DNA from: an uncultured Selenomonas sp.
GTDB lineage: Bacteria > Bacillota > Negativicutes > Selenomonadales > Selenomonadaceae
Length of the DNA: 64,000 nucleotides
Reading direction: 5' to 3'
Assembly (NCBI GenBank): GCA_902766095.1
Contig: CACXCN010000003.1
Span: forward strand, 1 to 64,000
The notes beneath the pieces are model-generated. The model saw nothing but the letters and a program-made list of their open reading frames with translations, did no database searches and was not told the DNA's origin. A program made the position numbers and the translations under genes. Positions 43,592 to 52,321 of the stretch are shown piece after piece (positions within the stretch are counted from its first letter, which is position 1; the number at the start of each line of letters is the position of its first letter).

Positions 43592-46326
43592 GCTCTCTCC
43601 TCCGCACTCCAAGCCTGATAGGCCGCGAGACTGCGCTCTGGGCAGCCAGCCTCGGCGGCGCGGGCAAAGCACTCCGCAGCCCCGGGCTGGCGCAGTCGAT
43701 AGAGCGACACACCCACGCGATACCAGAACTCGCCATCGGCTGCTGCCGCCGGGACACAGCCCAGCAGCTCGAAGGCCGCTGCCAAGGCTCCCTTCCCCTG
43801 CAGCTCGGCCGCCGCCCGCTCCACCAGCGCCCAGTCCGGCGCGAAGTCAGCCGCGAGCTCAGCATAGCGCGACCAATCCGGCAGCGTCGCAGCGCTACCC
43901 TGCGCGAGTGCCATCAGGCCCGACTGCCAGGCATCGAAATGTCCGCCTGTGAGTGCCTGACTGCTGCCCGCCGCCCGCAGCAATACGCGCTGCAGCGGCT
44001 CTGGCAGTACATCTGAGGCGGCGAGCCAGGCCTCCCGGTCTGCCTCAGCGACCGGTATCTGATAGTATAGCGCGGCAAACAGTTCGCGCAGCACCTGCCC
44101 GAAGGCCTGGGGCAGCTCCGAGGTCACCTGATTCCGCTCCCCCGCGGCCGCAAGCTGCACGAGATGCGAAGCCGGTATATCGGGCCCGTCCTCCAGGGCA
44201 GCCAGGGCTGCCTGTACGTCCCAGTGCCCGCGCTCACGCGCCCAGCCCATCAACTGCTCGCGGTCTGCCTGACCGAGCCCTGCCCAACGTTCCGACAGCT
44301 TTTTCGCCAGGCTATCCCCGCTGCCAGCCCCAGCATACCAGTCATCAAATGATTGGAAAGCCTCGAGCCTGTCCAGCTCCTGCTGATACTCTGTCTCCTG
44401 TGGATAGGCCTCCAGAGCGCTGCGGGCCGCAGCTATCCGCTCTGCCTCGGGCCGTCCCGCCAGCCGCAGGGACGACAGCCATACCGAATACATCTCCCGC
44501 TGGCCTGCGACGAACTCCGGTCCTCGCTTTATGGCCAGCTCGGCATAATGCGCCGCAAGCTCGTACTCCGCCAGTCCGTAGCAGGTACTGGCCAGGTAGC
44601 GCCAATGACGCGGCTGCTCGCCGTGCGCCTTTATATCGGCCTCGAGCAGTACGAGATTGCGCCGTGCCTTGGTCACGGCTTTGCTCGTCGCATAGCCCGT
44701 ATGGCAGACAGCCAAGGCCGGTAGGAGCGTCTGAGCTGGCACAGCGCTCAGGCTGCCATCCGGCTGGATATCATACACTGCCTCATGCACATGTCCGATG
44801 AAGCGACGTCCGTCTCTTGCCCGCCAGAGGCGCAGCAACGGCACGCGGTCGATTTCCTCGCCGAGACGGTCCGTATCGACGTTTATGAGCGGCACCTGGA
44901 CTCCCTGCACGGCGCCCGGCAGCAGCTGCAGCAGGCCGCGCACGCGCTCCGGGTGATAGAAGCGCTCATCGGCATCGAGGAATACGTACCAATGCTCAGC
45001 CTCCGGCACAGCTGCCGCAGCAGCGAGAACTGCGTTTTTCGCCGCCGCAAAGTCAAAATCAGCCGCGTTCCCCAAGCTCAGATCCAATACCTTGGCCCCA
45101 GCCGCACGTACCAAGTCAGCACTGCCATCACCTGAGCCGGTGTCGCCGACCACGATCTCATCGGCGAATTGCTGAGCGTCTGCGAGCCAATCCGGCAGGA
45201 CAGCCGCCTCGTCCTGACAGATGAGTCCGGCTGTGATGAATACCTGACGCTGCTGCGCCTGACGTATATGCATGAGCAGCTGCTGTACCTGCTCGCGCTG
45301 CGCGGCCGTGAACTGGCGCGGCTCGAGCGAATTGGCTGGCTGATGAATAGCTAAGGCCCGCTCGAGTGCCTGACCGGCCGCGGCCAGCTCGCCGACGCTG
45401 AGCAAGGCACCGCCATACTCAGCCGCGAGCTCCGGCAGCTCCGGGAAGTCCTGCACAGCCTGGCGGGCCAGCCTGAGCCGCGCCTCGAGCAGCTCGTACT
45501 GCCTGAGGCCCTCCGTCTGTTCGAGTTTCCTCGCTATGACGCCGAGAGCCAGATGGTAGGACCGGCTCGCAAAGACCACGTTGCGGCGTCCCTGAGCGAT
45601 ATCGAGCCGGGCATAGCGCAGAGCGGCGTCCATATCGTCTACACCGCGACAGGCCTCGGCCAGATACATGTAGAGCCTGCCCGCCGCTGCCTGTCGTTCC
45701 TCTGGAGTCGCCAGTTTCTGTGCTTCCTGCAGTTCCTGCTGCAGGATACGCAGATTCCGCTCTGCCTTCGGGCGGTTCACCTCTCTGGCATAGCCCGTAT
45801 GATAAAGCAGCAGCTCCCCGCGTGGCACCAGGGCCAGGCCATCAAGTGGCTGCCCACCATCGCGCAGCTCCTCATGGATGCGCCCCATATAGCGGCGTCC
45901 CGGCCGCAGGGCAAAGATGCGCAGATTCGGCTCCTCGCTGAGCACCTCGCCCGTCGCTGTCTCTAGACTCACACGGCTGACGAGCAGAGCCGATTTGCCT
46001 GCTGTCTCCGCTCTGGTGATGACGTTGCGTATATTACCTGCCGTCTCCGCACTGAAATACTCATCGGCATCGAGGAATATGACCCAGTCCGTATCCGGTG
46101 TCAGGCGGCTGAGCTCGCCCAAAGCGAAATTACGGGCGGCAGCAAAATCATCGCACCAAGCGAAGTGGCGAACCACAGCCCCGAGATCCTGCGCTGTCTT
46201 CACTGTCGCATCCTGCGAGCCTGTGTCTATCACTAGCAGCTGATTGTAGCACTCACGCAAGCTGGCAATCGAGCGTCGCAGATTCGTCGCCTCGTTGCGC
46301 ACGATGTAACAGGCAGCTATGTTCAT
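43588..46326 (-). CDS. Tandem double GT2 glycosyltransferase with TPR-like regions
   Basis: The 912 residues hold two GT2 domains of the same kind as the next gene. Domain 1 (about 1-230) has IAACYIVRNEATNLRRSIAS, LLVIDTGSQDATV, WCDDFAAARNFALGEL and FLDADEYF. Domain 2 (about 365-590) has ITAGLICQDEAAVLPDWLAD, IVVGDTGSGDGSADL, FDFAAAKNAVLA and VFLDADERF. Helical TPR-like stretches lie between them and in the last 300 residues. It may add two sugars in succession to a protein. It is the first gene of the glycan operon downstream of flagellin, begins at ATG 46326 after GGAGGGAAATCA, and overlaps the next gene by 4 bases. Donor sugars are unknown. Confidence 0.82.
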   Translation of the reverse strand: MNIAACYIVRNEATNLRRSIASLRECYNQLLVIDTGSQDATVKTAQDLGAVVRHFAWCDDFAAARNFALGELSRLTPDTDWVIFLDADEYFSAETAGNIRNVITRAETAGKSALLVSRVSLETATGEVLSEEPNLRIFALRPGRRYMGRIHEELRDGGQPLDGLALVPRGELLLYHTGYAREVNRPKAERNLRILQQELQEAQKLATPEERQAAAGRLYMYLAEACRGVDDMDAALRYARLDIAQGRRNVVFASRSYHLALGVIARKLEQTEGLRQYELLEARLRLARQAVQDFPELPELAAEYGGALLSVGELAAAGQALERALAIHQPANSLEPRQFTAAQREQVQQLLMHIRQAQQRQVFITAGLICQDEAAVLPDWLADAQQFADEIVVGDTGSGDGSADLVRAAGAKVLDLSLGNAADFDFAAAKNAVLAAAAAVPEAEHWYVFLDADERFYHPERVRGLLQLLPGAVQGVQVPLINVDTDRLGEEIDRVPLLRLWRARDGRRFIGHVHEAVYDIQPDGSLSAVPAQTLLPALAVCHTGYATSKAVTKARRNLVLLEADIKAHGEQPRHWRYLASTCYGLAEYELAAHYAELAIKRGPEFVAGQREMYSVWLSSLRLAGRPEAERIAAARSALEAYPQETEYQQELDRLEAFQSFDDWYAGAGSGDSLAKKLSERWAGLGQADREQLMGWARERGHWDVQAALAALEDGPDIPASHLVQLAAAGERNQVTSELPQAFGQVLRELFAALYYQIPVAEADREAWLAASDVLPEPLQRVLLRAAGSSQALTGGHFDAWQSGLMALAQGSAATLPDWSRYAELAADFAPDWALVERAAAELQGKGALAAAFELLGCVPAAAADGEFWYRVGVSLYRLRQPGAAECFARAAEAGCPERSLAAYQAWSAEERA

Positions 46327-46340
46327 TGATTTCCCTCCCG

Positions 46341-46414
46341 AAAGCCTTCCCTTTTTCCCTTACTACACCTCTTTCGTCAGCTGCGCTGACACCTTCCCCA
46401 TAGGGGAAGGCTTT
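46341..46414. repeat. REP/MITE-like palindromic intergenic element
   Basis: A 74-base unit bounded by AAAGCCTTCCC (46341-46351) and GGGAAGGCTTT (46404-46414), with an inner palindrome GTCAGC-tgc-GCTGAC (46376-46390) and a small hairpin CCTTCCCC-ata-GGGGAAGG (46392-46410). The order of motifs resembles a class of short repeats common between genes of gut Firmicutes. It sits between the flagellin terminator and the ribosome-binding site of the first glycan gene. Confidence 0.55.
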
Positions 46415-46438
46415 ATATTACATATTCGCCATGTATAG

Positions 46439-46467
46439 AAAAAACCCTCTCCCATACGGGAGAGGGT
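46439..46467 (-). terminator. Rho-independent terminator of the flagellin gene
   Basis: On the minus strand ACCCTCTCCC-gtat-GGGAGAGGGT forms a 10-bp perfect stem with a 4-base loop, followed by TTTTTT. It lies about 40 bases after the flagellin stop and separates flagellin from the glycan operon. Confidence 0.92.
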
Positions 46468-46505
46468 CATAGCTACTGTAGTAACTACTATCCGTGAGAT
46501 AGGGA

Positions 46506-47831
46506 TTACTGGAGCAGGCTGAGAACGGACGAGCTGTTCTGGTTGGCCTGCGACAGCATGGACTGTGCAGCCTGGAGCAGGACGTTGTTCTTCGTGTACT
46601 CCGTCATCTCTTTCGCCATATCGGCGTCGCGGATGGTGGACTCCGAGCTCTGGACGTTCTCGGAAGCCGTGGTCAAGTTGCTGCTGGTGTACTCGAGGCG
46701 GGACTCAACGGAACCAATGGTGGTTTGCTGGTCGAGGGCCTTCTGTACAGCGTTGTCGAGCACGTTGATCGCAGCATTCGCCTGCTTCTGCGTACCGATC
46801 TGGATGGTCTTGCCCGTCGAGGACTGGAGGCCGAGCGCCTCAGCGCGCATATCGGTCAGACCGACCTTGATGCTCTGGTTAGCTTTCGTGCCGATCTGCA
46901 ACGATATCGCATTGTCCTCCGACTTGTTCTGAGCGCGAATCGATTCGGAGAAGTTATCAAGCACAGCATTGATGGACTTCTGCTCTGCGCCTTGCGTGTT
47001 AGTAACAGCAAAGGTTACACCAGAAATCTGGCCAGCCACACCGGATGTAGCCGCCTGAATCGTCAGCGCATTGCCGCGATCAGCCGTGTAGACGGTATCA
47101 CCAGCGATATCCTTACCGATGACAGCGGTCGAGCCGCTCGTCTTCATGTATTTGGAGATAGCTACCGTTGAGCCGCCACCGACAGCACTCTTGCTGAGGA
47201 GATCATCCAAGCCATTCGCGCCGATCTGCATCGAAGTCGTGTAGGTCGTGCCCTCATTGACGAACGACACCGAGATGGAATACGTCGAGTTGATGTTCAG
47301 GCTGTTGCCATTGCGGTCAGTCATCGCCGTCAGATCCGTAGTCCACTCAGTCGTGCTATTCAGGCTCTCATTCGTCATAGCCGTCGTCGTCTGCGTGACG
47401 TGAGCGTTCTTCGAACCATCAACGAGGTACTTGCCGTTGAACGTGACGTTCGCGTTGTCGTTGATCTGGTCGATGCTCTGGTCGAGCTCTTTCTGGATCG
47501 TAGCGCGGTCGCTGTCGGTGTTCGAATCGTTGGCTGCGTTGATGACTTTCTCTTTGAGGGTCTTCAGGATATCGACGGTGCTGGAGACAGCGCCCTCGGC
47601 GACCTTCATCATGCTGGTGCCATTCTGGGTGTTGCTGTTCGCCTGGTCGAGGCCGCGGATCTGGACGCGCATGCGCTCAGATATTGCATACCCCGAAGCG
47701 TCATCAGCAGCGCTGTTGATCTTCATGCCCGAGGAAACCTTCTGCAGGCTCTTCGAGAGTGCCGACGAGTTCTTGTTCAACGTGTTCAGCGTGGAGATTG
47801 CCGACATGTTGTTCTTTACTACCATTGCCAT
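46506..47831 (-). CDS. fliC: Flagellin
   Basis: The filament subunit, exported by the flagellar type III system and polymerised outside the cell. The conserved ends are clear: MVVKNNMSAISTLNTLNKNS and VSSGMKINSAADDASGYAIS at the N-terminus; STIRDADMAKEMTEYTKNNV and LLQAAQSMLSQANQNSSSVL at the C-terminus. The 441-residue length implies a moderate variable domain (about 140-310). Residues 146-201 are very rich in Ser/Thr (24 of 56), a plausible field for O-glycosylation by the GT41/GT2 proteins next door. At the usual TLR5 contact (QRVRELAV in Salmonella) it reads KTLKEKVI. GGGAGGAATTTATC precedes ATG 47831. It is monocistronic, with a sigma-28 promoter at 47999-48024 and a strong terminator at 46439. 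Confidence 0.96.
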   Translation of the reverse strand: MAMVVKNNMSAISTLNTLNKNSSALSKSLQKVSSGMKINSAADDASGYAISERMRVQIRGLDQANSNTQNGTSMMKVAEGAVSSTVDILKTLKEKVINAANDSNTDSDRATIQKELDQSIDQINDNANVTFNGKYLVDGSKNAHVTQTTTAMTNESLNSTTEWTTDLTAMTDRNGNSLNINSTYSISVSFVNEGTTYTTSMQIGANGLDDLLSKSAVGGGSTVAISKYMKTSGSTAVIGKDIAGDTVYTADRGNALTIQAATSGVAGQISGVTFAVTNTQGAEQKSINAVLDNFSESIRAQNKSEDNAISLQIGTKANQSIKVGLTDMRAEALGLQSSTGKTIQIGTQKQANAAINVLDNAVQKALDQQTTIGSVESRLEYTSSNLTTASENVQSSESTIRDADMAKEMTEYTKNNVLLQAAQSMLSQANQNSSSVLSLLQ

Positions 47832-47907
47832 GATAAATTCCTCCCTGATACTTTAGAGAATTTGTTATGTACGAGCATCCCTGCCCGTTTTGTCTTTTTT
47901 TATAATA

Positions 47908-47972
47908 GCAAGCTGTTCCGTCGGGGTCACCGGCTGCTAGCTGACCGATGGCTGCCATCCCTAGCAGCTTGC
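47908..47972 (-). other. Structured 5' leader of flagellin mRNA
   Basis: Two pairings can form in the leader. GCAAGCTG (47908-47915) pairs with CAGCTTGC (47965-47972), and GCTGCTAG (47933-47940) with CTAGCAGC (47961-47968). They share bases in the AGC of the right arm, so they would compete. The leader is about 150 bases from promoter to ATG, long for a flagellin gene, and suggests post-transcriptional control. Confidence 0.45.
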
Positions 47973-47998
47973 GTATTACCATTTGCCTTACACTTTAT

Positions 47999-48024
47999 AT
48001 ATCGGATGTCGCGGACGGAACTTA
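47999..48024 (-). promoter_or_regulatory. Sigma-28 (FliA/SigD) promoter of flagellin
   Basis: On the minus strand TAAG, 15 bases, then CCGATAT. This matches the TAAA-N15-CCGATAT flagellar sigma factor consensus at all but one of the 11 specified bases. It lies about 168 bases before the flagellin ATG and just downstream of the rng stop. Confidence 0.85.
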
Positions 48025-48089
48025 ATACCCTTTCGATAATTTTTTTCGTCATTTTCAGCCGCGGTCACTATGGACTGCTATCTACAGGC

Positions 48090-49532
48090 TCAGCTCTGCG
48101 ACAGGATGGAGTATGTCTCAGGGTGCAGGTCCGGCTTCGCGGTCACCTTGATATCGGTACCATACTTCGCCGCGAGGTTCAGCAGCAGCGGACTCGCGGC
48201 GAGCTCGCTGGCGACGCTCGGTGCGACCTCTATATTGTAGCCGTGCGGGGCGTGCGAGCGCGCCTCCATCTGCCGGATGTCGCGGCTGATGCGGATGCTG
48301 ACGGTCTCCGTCGACTCGATATAGCCGCGCCCCTGGCAGACGGGGCACTCGGTGTAGACGATGCCGGCCAGGTTCTGGCGCGATTTCTTGCGCGTGATCT
48401 CGACGAGGCCGAGCGGCGTGATGTCGACGACGTTCATCTTCGTGCGGTCGGCCTTGCCGTGCTCGCGCAGGTAGGCGAGCAGGCTTTCCTTCTGCGCGTC
48501 GGTCTCCATATCGATGAAATCGATGATGATGATGCCGCCGATGTCGCGCAGACGTATCTGGCGCAGTATCTCCGCCGCCGCCTCGATATTCGCATGGTAG
48601 ACGGTATCGGCGAGGTTCGACTGGCCGACATAGCTGCCGGTATTGACATCGATGACCGTCAGCGCCTCCGTCTTATCGATGACGAGGAAGCCGCCCGACG
48701 GCAGCTCGACCTGGCGGGCGCTGAGGCTCTCGATGATGCGGTCGAGCCCGTAGCTGCGGAACAGCGGCTCCGTGCCCTCGTAAAGCTGGACGCGGTCTAC
48801 GAGCTCCGGCGACAGGTGCTCGATGAGCTCGCGGGCGCGCTGCGCCTCGCGGCGGTCATCGATGAGCAAGGTATCGACATCGGGGCCGAAGGAATCGCGG
48901 ATCGTCCGGATGATGAGGTCGGCATCGCGATAGAGCAGGACGCCACCATGGCTCTTCAACCGGAAATGCGCGAGTATGCTCTGCCATAGTCCGGTCAGAT
49001 AGCGGATATCGGTGGCCATGGTCTCCTCGGTGGCACCGGCCGCGGCCGTGCGCACGATGAGTCCCATACCCTCCGGACAGAGCCGGTGCGCGATATCGAG
49101 CAGGCGGCTGCGCTCCTCCTCGGACTCGATGCGCCGCGATATGCCGACATAGGCAGCCGTAGGCATGAGGACGACGTTGCGGCCCGGCAGCGTGATATGC
49201 GTCGTGGCGCGCGGCCCTTTCGTGCCGATGGCATCCTTCGTAATCTGCACGGGCAGGTACTCGCCGATATGGATGCGCTGCGGCTGGGCAAGGCTGGCGA
49301 TGCGGTCGTGCTGGCGACCGTCGCCGATATAGAGGAAGGCGTTCTTCTCCTGCCCGATATCGACGAAGGCGGCCTGCATGCCCGGCAGGACGTTCTGGAC
49401 GTGACCTTTGTATATATTGCCAACGATATGCGAGTGTGTAGCCCGCTCGACCTCGATGGATAGCAGCTCGCCATCCTCGACGATGGCGGCGCGCGTCTCC
49501 TCCGGCGATGCTTCGACTAGTATGGATTTCAT
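48090..49532 (-). CDS. rng: Ribonuclease G/E family endoribonuclease
   Basis: An Rne/Rng family endoribonuclease for rRNA maturation and mRNA decay. It is 480 residues from ATG 49532, near the length of E. coli RNase G, so it lacks the long RNase E scaffold. An S1 domain follows the start (HSHIVGNIYKGHVQNVLPGM, AAFVDIGQEKNAFLYIGD). The DNase I-like catalytic region has VIDVNTGSYVGQ and IIIIDFIDM with the two metal-binding Asp, and the zinc link CPVCQGRG follows. AAGGAGGCTGGCGC precedes the chosen start; the six codons above it are not used. It begins 25 bases after the radical SAM fusion, the usual order in Negativicutes and Clostridia. No terminator is evident before the flagellin promoter. 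Confidence 0.95.
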   Translation of the reverse strand: MKSILVEASPEETRAAIVEDGELLSIEVERATHSHIVGNIYKGHVQNVLPGMQAAFVDIGQEKNAFLYIGDGRQHDRIASLAQPQRIHIGEYLPVQITKDAIGTKGPRATTHITLPGRNVVLMPTAAYVGISRRIESEEERSRLLDIAHRLCPEGMGLIVRTAAAGATEETMATDIRYLTGLWQSILAHFRLKSHGGVLLYRDADLIIRTIRDSFGPDVDTLLIDDRREAQRARELIEHLSPELVDRVQLYEGTEPLFRSYGLDRIIESLSARQVELPSGGFLVIDKTEALTVIDVNTGSYVGQSNLADTVYHANIEAAAEILRQIRLRDIGGIIIIDFIDMETDAQKESLLAYLREHGKADRTKMNVVDITPLGLVEITRKKSRQNLAGIVYTECPVCQGRGYIESTETVSIRISRDIRQMEARSHAPHGYNIEVAPSVASELAASPLLLNLAAKYGTDIKVTAKPDLHPETYSILSQS

Positions 49533-49557
49533 GCGCCAGCCTCCTTTCAAGTAGTTT

Positions 49558-52254
49558 TCAGACGATATCCAGCAGAGTCTTCCCCTGGCTGTAGAGGCCG
49601 GTGCGGGTGATGCGGGCCTGGGCCGGGTTCACCGGCAGGCCGTATTCATCGGCCAGCAGCTGCAATATCTCGAGCGGCTTCACGCTGCCGGACTGGGTGA
49701 TCCTGATATCCATGGCGAGCTCGGCCTGGCCGTCAGCTGCGGTCAGCTTGACGGGCTGCAGCAGGTACTGCTTCGTCTCGATGTCGCGCTTTTTCTTCGG
49801 CGTGACGCGGTGATAGACTGCCGAGGCGGCCGCATTGTAGCGCGCGACGGCCTGCTCCGCCGCACTGGCATCGCCGCCCAATGGCACCTCGATCCGGTAC
49901 GTCGCCTCATCCGTCGCCGCCATGAGCGCGGGATGACGGCCGTGGACCTGTTTCAGCCCGAGGAGCTGGACACCGGGCGGCAGGTTGTCCTGCAAGGCGT
50001 CGAATACGACCGGCTGGGCGACGTCGCGCACGAGCTCAAAATCCATGTACTCGGCCTCGCTCGTGACGCCGAGCGACAGCGCTGAGGCGAACGCTACCTT
50101 CATGTGAGGATTGAAGCCCTCGGAATAAGCCATCGGCAGATGCGCCCGGTCGAAAGCGCGGATGAACAGGTTCGCATAGTCGAGATGCGAGACGTAGCGC
50201 AGTGGCTCCCCCTTCGTGATGCGGGCGCGATAGCAGTAGAGCTCGCGCGGCTGGCCGTTCTTATGACCAGGAGCCAACGGCGGCTTTTTGCCCGGCTGCG
50301 ACTGCGACGCCGGCGGGATGAGCGATCCGCTCTCGGCATCGAGGGCCCCAGCAGTCTGCCGCAGGTCGCCCCTGGCCTGCTCCGCCGCACCGGCCTGCAG
50401 GTCAGCTGCATGGTCGATGACGGTGACGCCAAGGTTCGGGCAGATGCCGCAGGCCTGGCAGTCGCCGCGACGGCAGTCCGGTGTCAGCCGCCCGCGCATG
50501 GCATGATGCCACTCGCGCAGCAGGAATTCCTTGTTGACGCCCGGCGACGTGATCTCCCAGGGCAGCGGCTCGGCGAAATCGCGCGTGCGCTCATTGTAGT
50601 ACGCCATATCGATGCCGCATTTCGCAAAGGCCTCAACCCAGACGTCATGGCGGTAGTGATCCGTCCAGCCGTCGAACCGTGCCCCGTCCTGATACGCCTG
50701 ATAGATGACCGGCGCGAGCCGGCGGTCGCCGCGCGCGAGCACGCCCTCGATGACGGAGAGGCGGGCATCGTGGTAGTTGAACGTGATGGCGCGGTCAGTG
50801 ATATGCTCTTTGAGCAGGTGCTGACGGCGCTCGAACTCCGCGATTGGCAGCTGGCCGAACCACTGGAACGGCGTGTAGGGCTTCGGCACGAAGCAGGCGA
50901 CCGAGATGGTGACCTTGACGCCGCGGCGGCCCTTGATCTCCGTGTAGAGGTCGACGACTTTCTTCGCGAGGTCGGCGATGCCGATGATATCCTCGTCCGT
51001 CTCTGTCGGCAGCCCCATCATGAAATAGAGCTTGACCTGCTTCCAGCCCTTGCGGAAGGCGGCGCCGCAGGCTTCCATGAGGTTCTCCTCGGTGACGCCC
51101 TTGTTGATGACATCGCGCAGGCGCTGCGTGCCGGCCTCAGGTGCAAAGGTCAGGCCGGATTTCCGGACCTGCTGCATGCGCTGGGCCAGTCCGATGGAGA
51201 AGCTGTCGATGCGCAGCGATGGCAGCGAGAAGCTGACTTTCTCATCGCGGAAATCGCTCATGAGGTCGTCGACGAGCTGGTCTAGCCCTGAGTAGTCTGC
51301 CGACGAGAGCGAGGTCAGGCTCATCTCATCGTAGCCTGTGCAGGCGAAAAGTCCCCGGGCCATGTCGCGCAGGTGGCTCTCGCTGCGCTCGCGCACCGGG
51401 CGGTAGCAGATGCCTGCCTGGCAGAACCGGCAGCCGCGTGAGCAGCCGCGGAACAGCTCGAGCATGAGGCGGTTGTGCACGATGTTCATATAGGGCACGA
51501 CCGGATGCTCGACCGACGGGACGGTGTCCATGTCTTTTACGACGCGCTTGAATATGACCGGCTCGGCCTCAGACACGGTCGGATGGAGGGCGATGAAATC
51601 TCCGGCTCCACCGTCGCTGTACTCCGGTTCGTAGAACGAGGGCACGTAGACGCCGCGCACGGTCAGCAGGCGACGCAGGAAGCCGCGGCGACCGCCGGGA
51701 CGGCCTTCCCTCTTCCAGGCGATGAAGGCATCTGTCACCTCGCCCATGACCTCTTCGCCCTCGCCGATGATGAAGAAATCGAAGAAGTCAGCGATCGGCT
51801 CGACATTGTAGACGCAGGGGCCGCCACCGACGATGAACGGCATGTCTTCGCCGCGCTCGCGTGCCCAGAGCGGGATACCGGCGAGATCGAGCATGTAGAG
51901 GACGTTCGAATAGATCATCTCGTACTGCAGCGAGAATCCGAACAGATCGCAAGCCGCGAGCTCGGTATGCGTCTCGAGCGTGTAGAGCGGCATATGGCGC
52001 TCGCTCATGGCTTCGGCCATGTCAGGCCAGGGCGCATAGGTGCGCTCGACCGCCGTGTCGGGGCGCTTGTTCAATATATCGTAGAGTATGGCGAGGCCCA
52101 GGTTGCTCATGCCGACCTCGTAGACATCCGGCAGAGCCAGGGCCCAGAGGCAGTCGATCGCAGCATGGTCTTTCACCGTCTCGTTCCATTCACCGCCTGT
52201 GTAGCGGGACGGCTTCAATACCGTCTGCAGTACCTCGTGATCGAGCTTTACCAT
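49558..52254 (-). CDS. Radical SAM protein (TIGR03960) fused to DUF2344/TIGR03936 domain
   Basis: The 898-residue protein joins two parts that are separate genes in some Firmicutes. The N-terminal part (about 1-600) has a B12-binding-like region (LPDVYEVGMSNLGLAILYDI, PFIVGGGPCVYN) and a radical SAM core with GCSRGCRFCQAG (Cys at about 271, 275, 278), then LTSLSSADYSGLDQLVDDL. The C-terminal part (from about residue 660) is the DUF2344 domain: YRARITKGEPLRYVSHLDYA, MAYSEGFNPHMKVAFASALS. A Cys-rich string CRRGDCQACGICPNLG lies between and may hold another cluster. The substrate is not established; linkage to rng and ribosome genes suggests RNA or ribosome modification. ATG 52254 is chosen over TTG 52257 by the GGAGGAAATTTG spacing. 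Confidence 0.93.
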   Translation of the reverse strand: MVKLDHEVLQTVLKPSRYTGGEWNETVKDHAAIDCLWALALPDVYEVGMSNLGLAILYDILNKRPDTAVERTYAPWPDMAEAMSERHMPLYTLETHTELAACDLFGFSLQYEMIYSNVLYMLDLAGIPLWARERGEDMPFIVGGGPCVYNVEPIADFFDFFIIGEGEEVMGEVTDAFIAWKREGRPGGRRGFLRRLLTVRGVYVPSFYEPEYSDGGAGDFIALHPTVSEAEPVIFKRVVKDMDTVPSVEHPVVPYMNIVHNRLMLELFRGCSRGCRFCQAGICYRPVRERSESHLRDMARGLFACTGYDEMSLTSLSSADYSGLDQLVDDLMSDFRDEKVSFSLPSLRIDSFSIGLAQRMQQVRKSGLTFAPEAGTQRLRDVINKGVTEENLMEACGAAFRKGWKQVKLYFMMGLPTETDEDIIGIADLAKKVVDLYTEIKGRRGVKVTISVACFVPKPYTPFQWFGQLPIAEFERRQHLLKEHITDRAITFNYHDARLSVIEGVLARGDRRLAPVIYQAYQDGARFDGWTDHYRHDVWVEAFAKCGIDMAYYNERTRDFAEPLPWEITSPGVNKEFLLREWHHAMRGRLTPDCRRGDCQACGICPNLGVTVIDHAADLQAGAAEQARGDLRQTAGALDAESGSLIPPASQSQPGKKPPLAPGHKNGQPRELYCYRARITKGEPLRYVSHLDYANLFIRAFDRAHLPMAYSEGFNPHMKVAFASALSLGVTSEAEYMDFELVRDVAQPVVFDALQDNLPPGVQLLGLKQVHGRHPALMAATDEATYRIEVPLGGDASAAEQAVARYNAAASAVYHRVTPKKKRDIETKQYLLQPVKLTAADGQAELAMDIRITQSGSVKPLEILQLLADEYGLPVNPAQARITRTGLYSQGKTLLDIV

Positions 52255-52288
52255 CAAATTTCCTCCGTATCAAATAATCCTACACAGT

Positions 52289-52316
52289 AAAAAGGGGCTG
52301 CGGAGCAGCCCCTTGG
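52289..52316 (-). terminator. Rho-independent terminator of the mre-min-rodA run
   Basis: On the minus strand AAGGGGCTGC-tcc-GCAGCCCCTT followed by TTTT. It begins a few bases after the rodA stop, and marks the end of that operon before the radical SAM gene. Confidence 0.92.
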
Positions 52317-52321
52317 AAACA

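Noticed and set aside
47400-48989. Plus-strand open frame of 529 codons spanning flagellin and rng
   Set aside because: It crosses the flagellin promoter and two well-supported minus-strand genes and has no domain.
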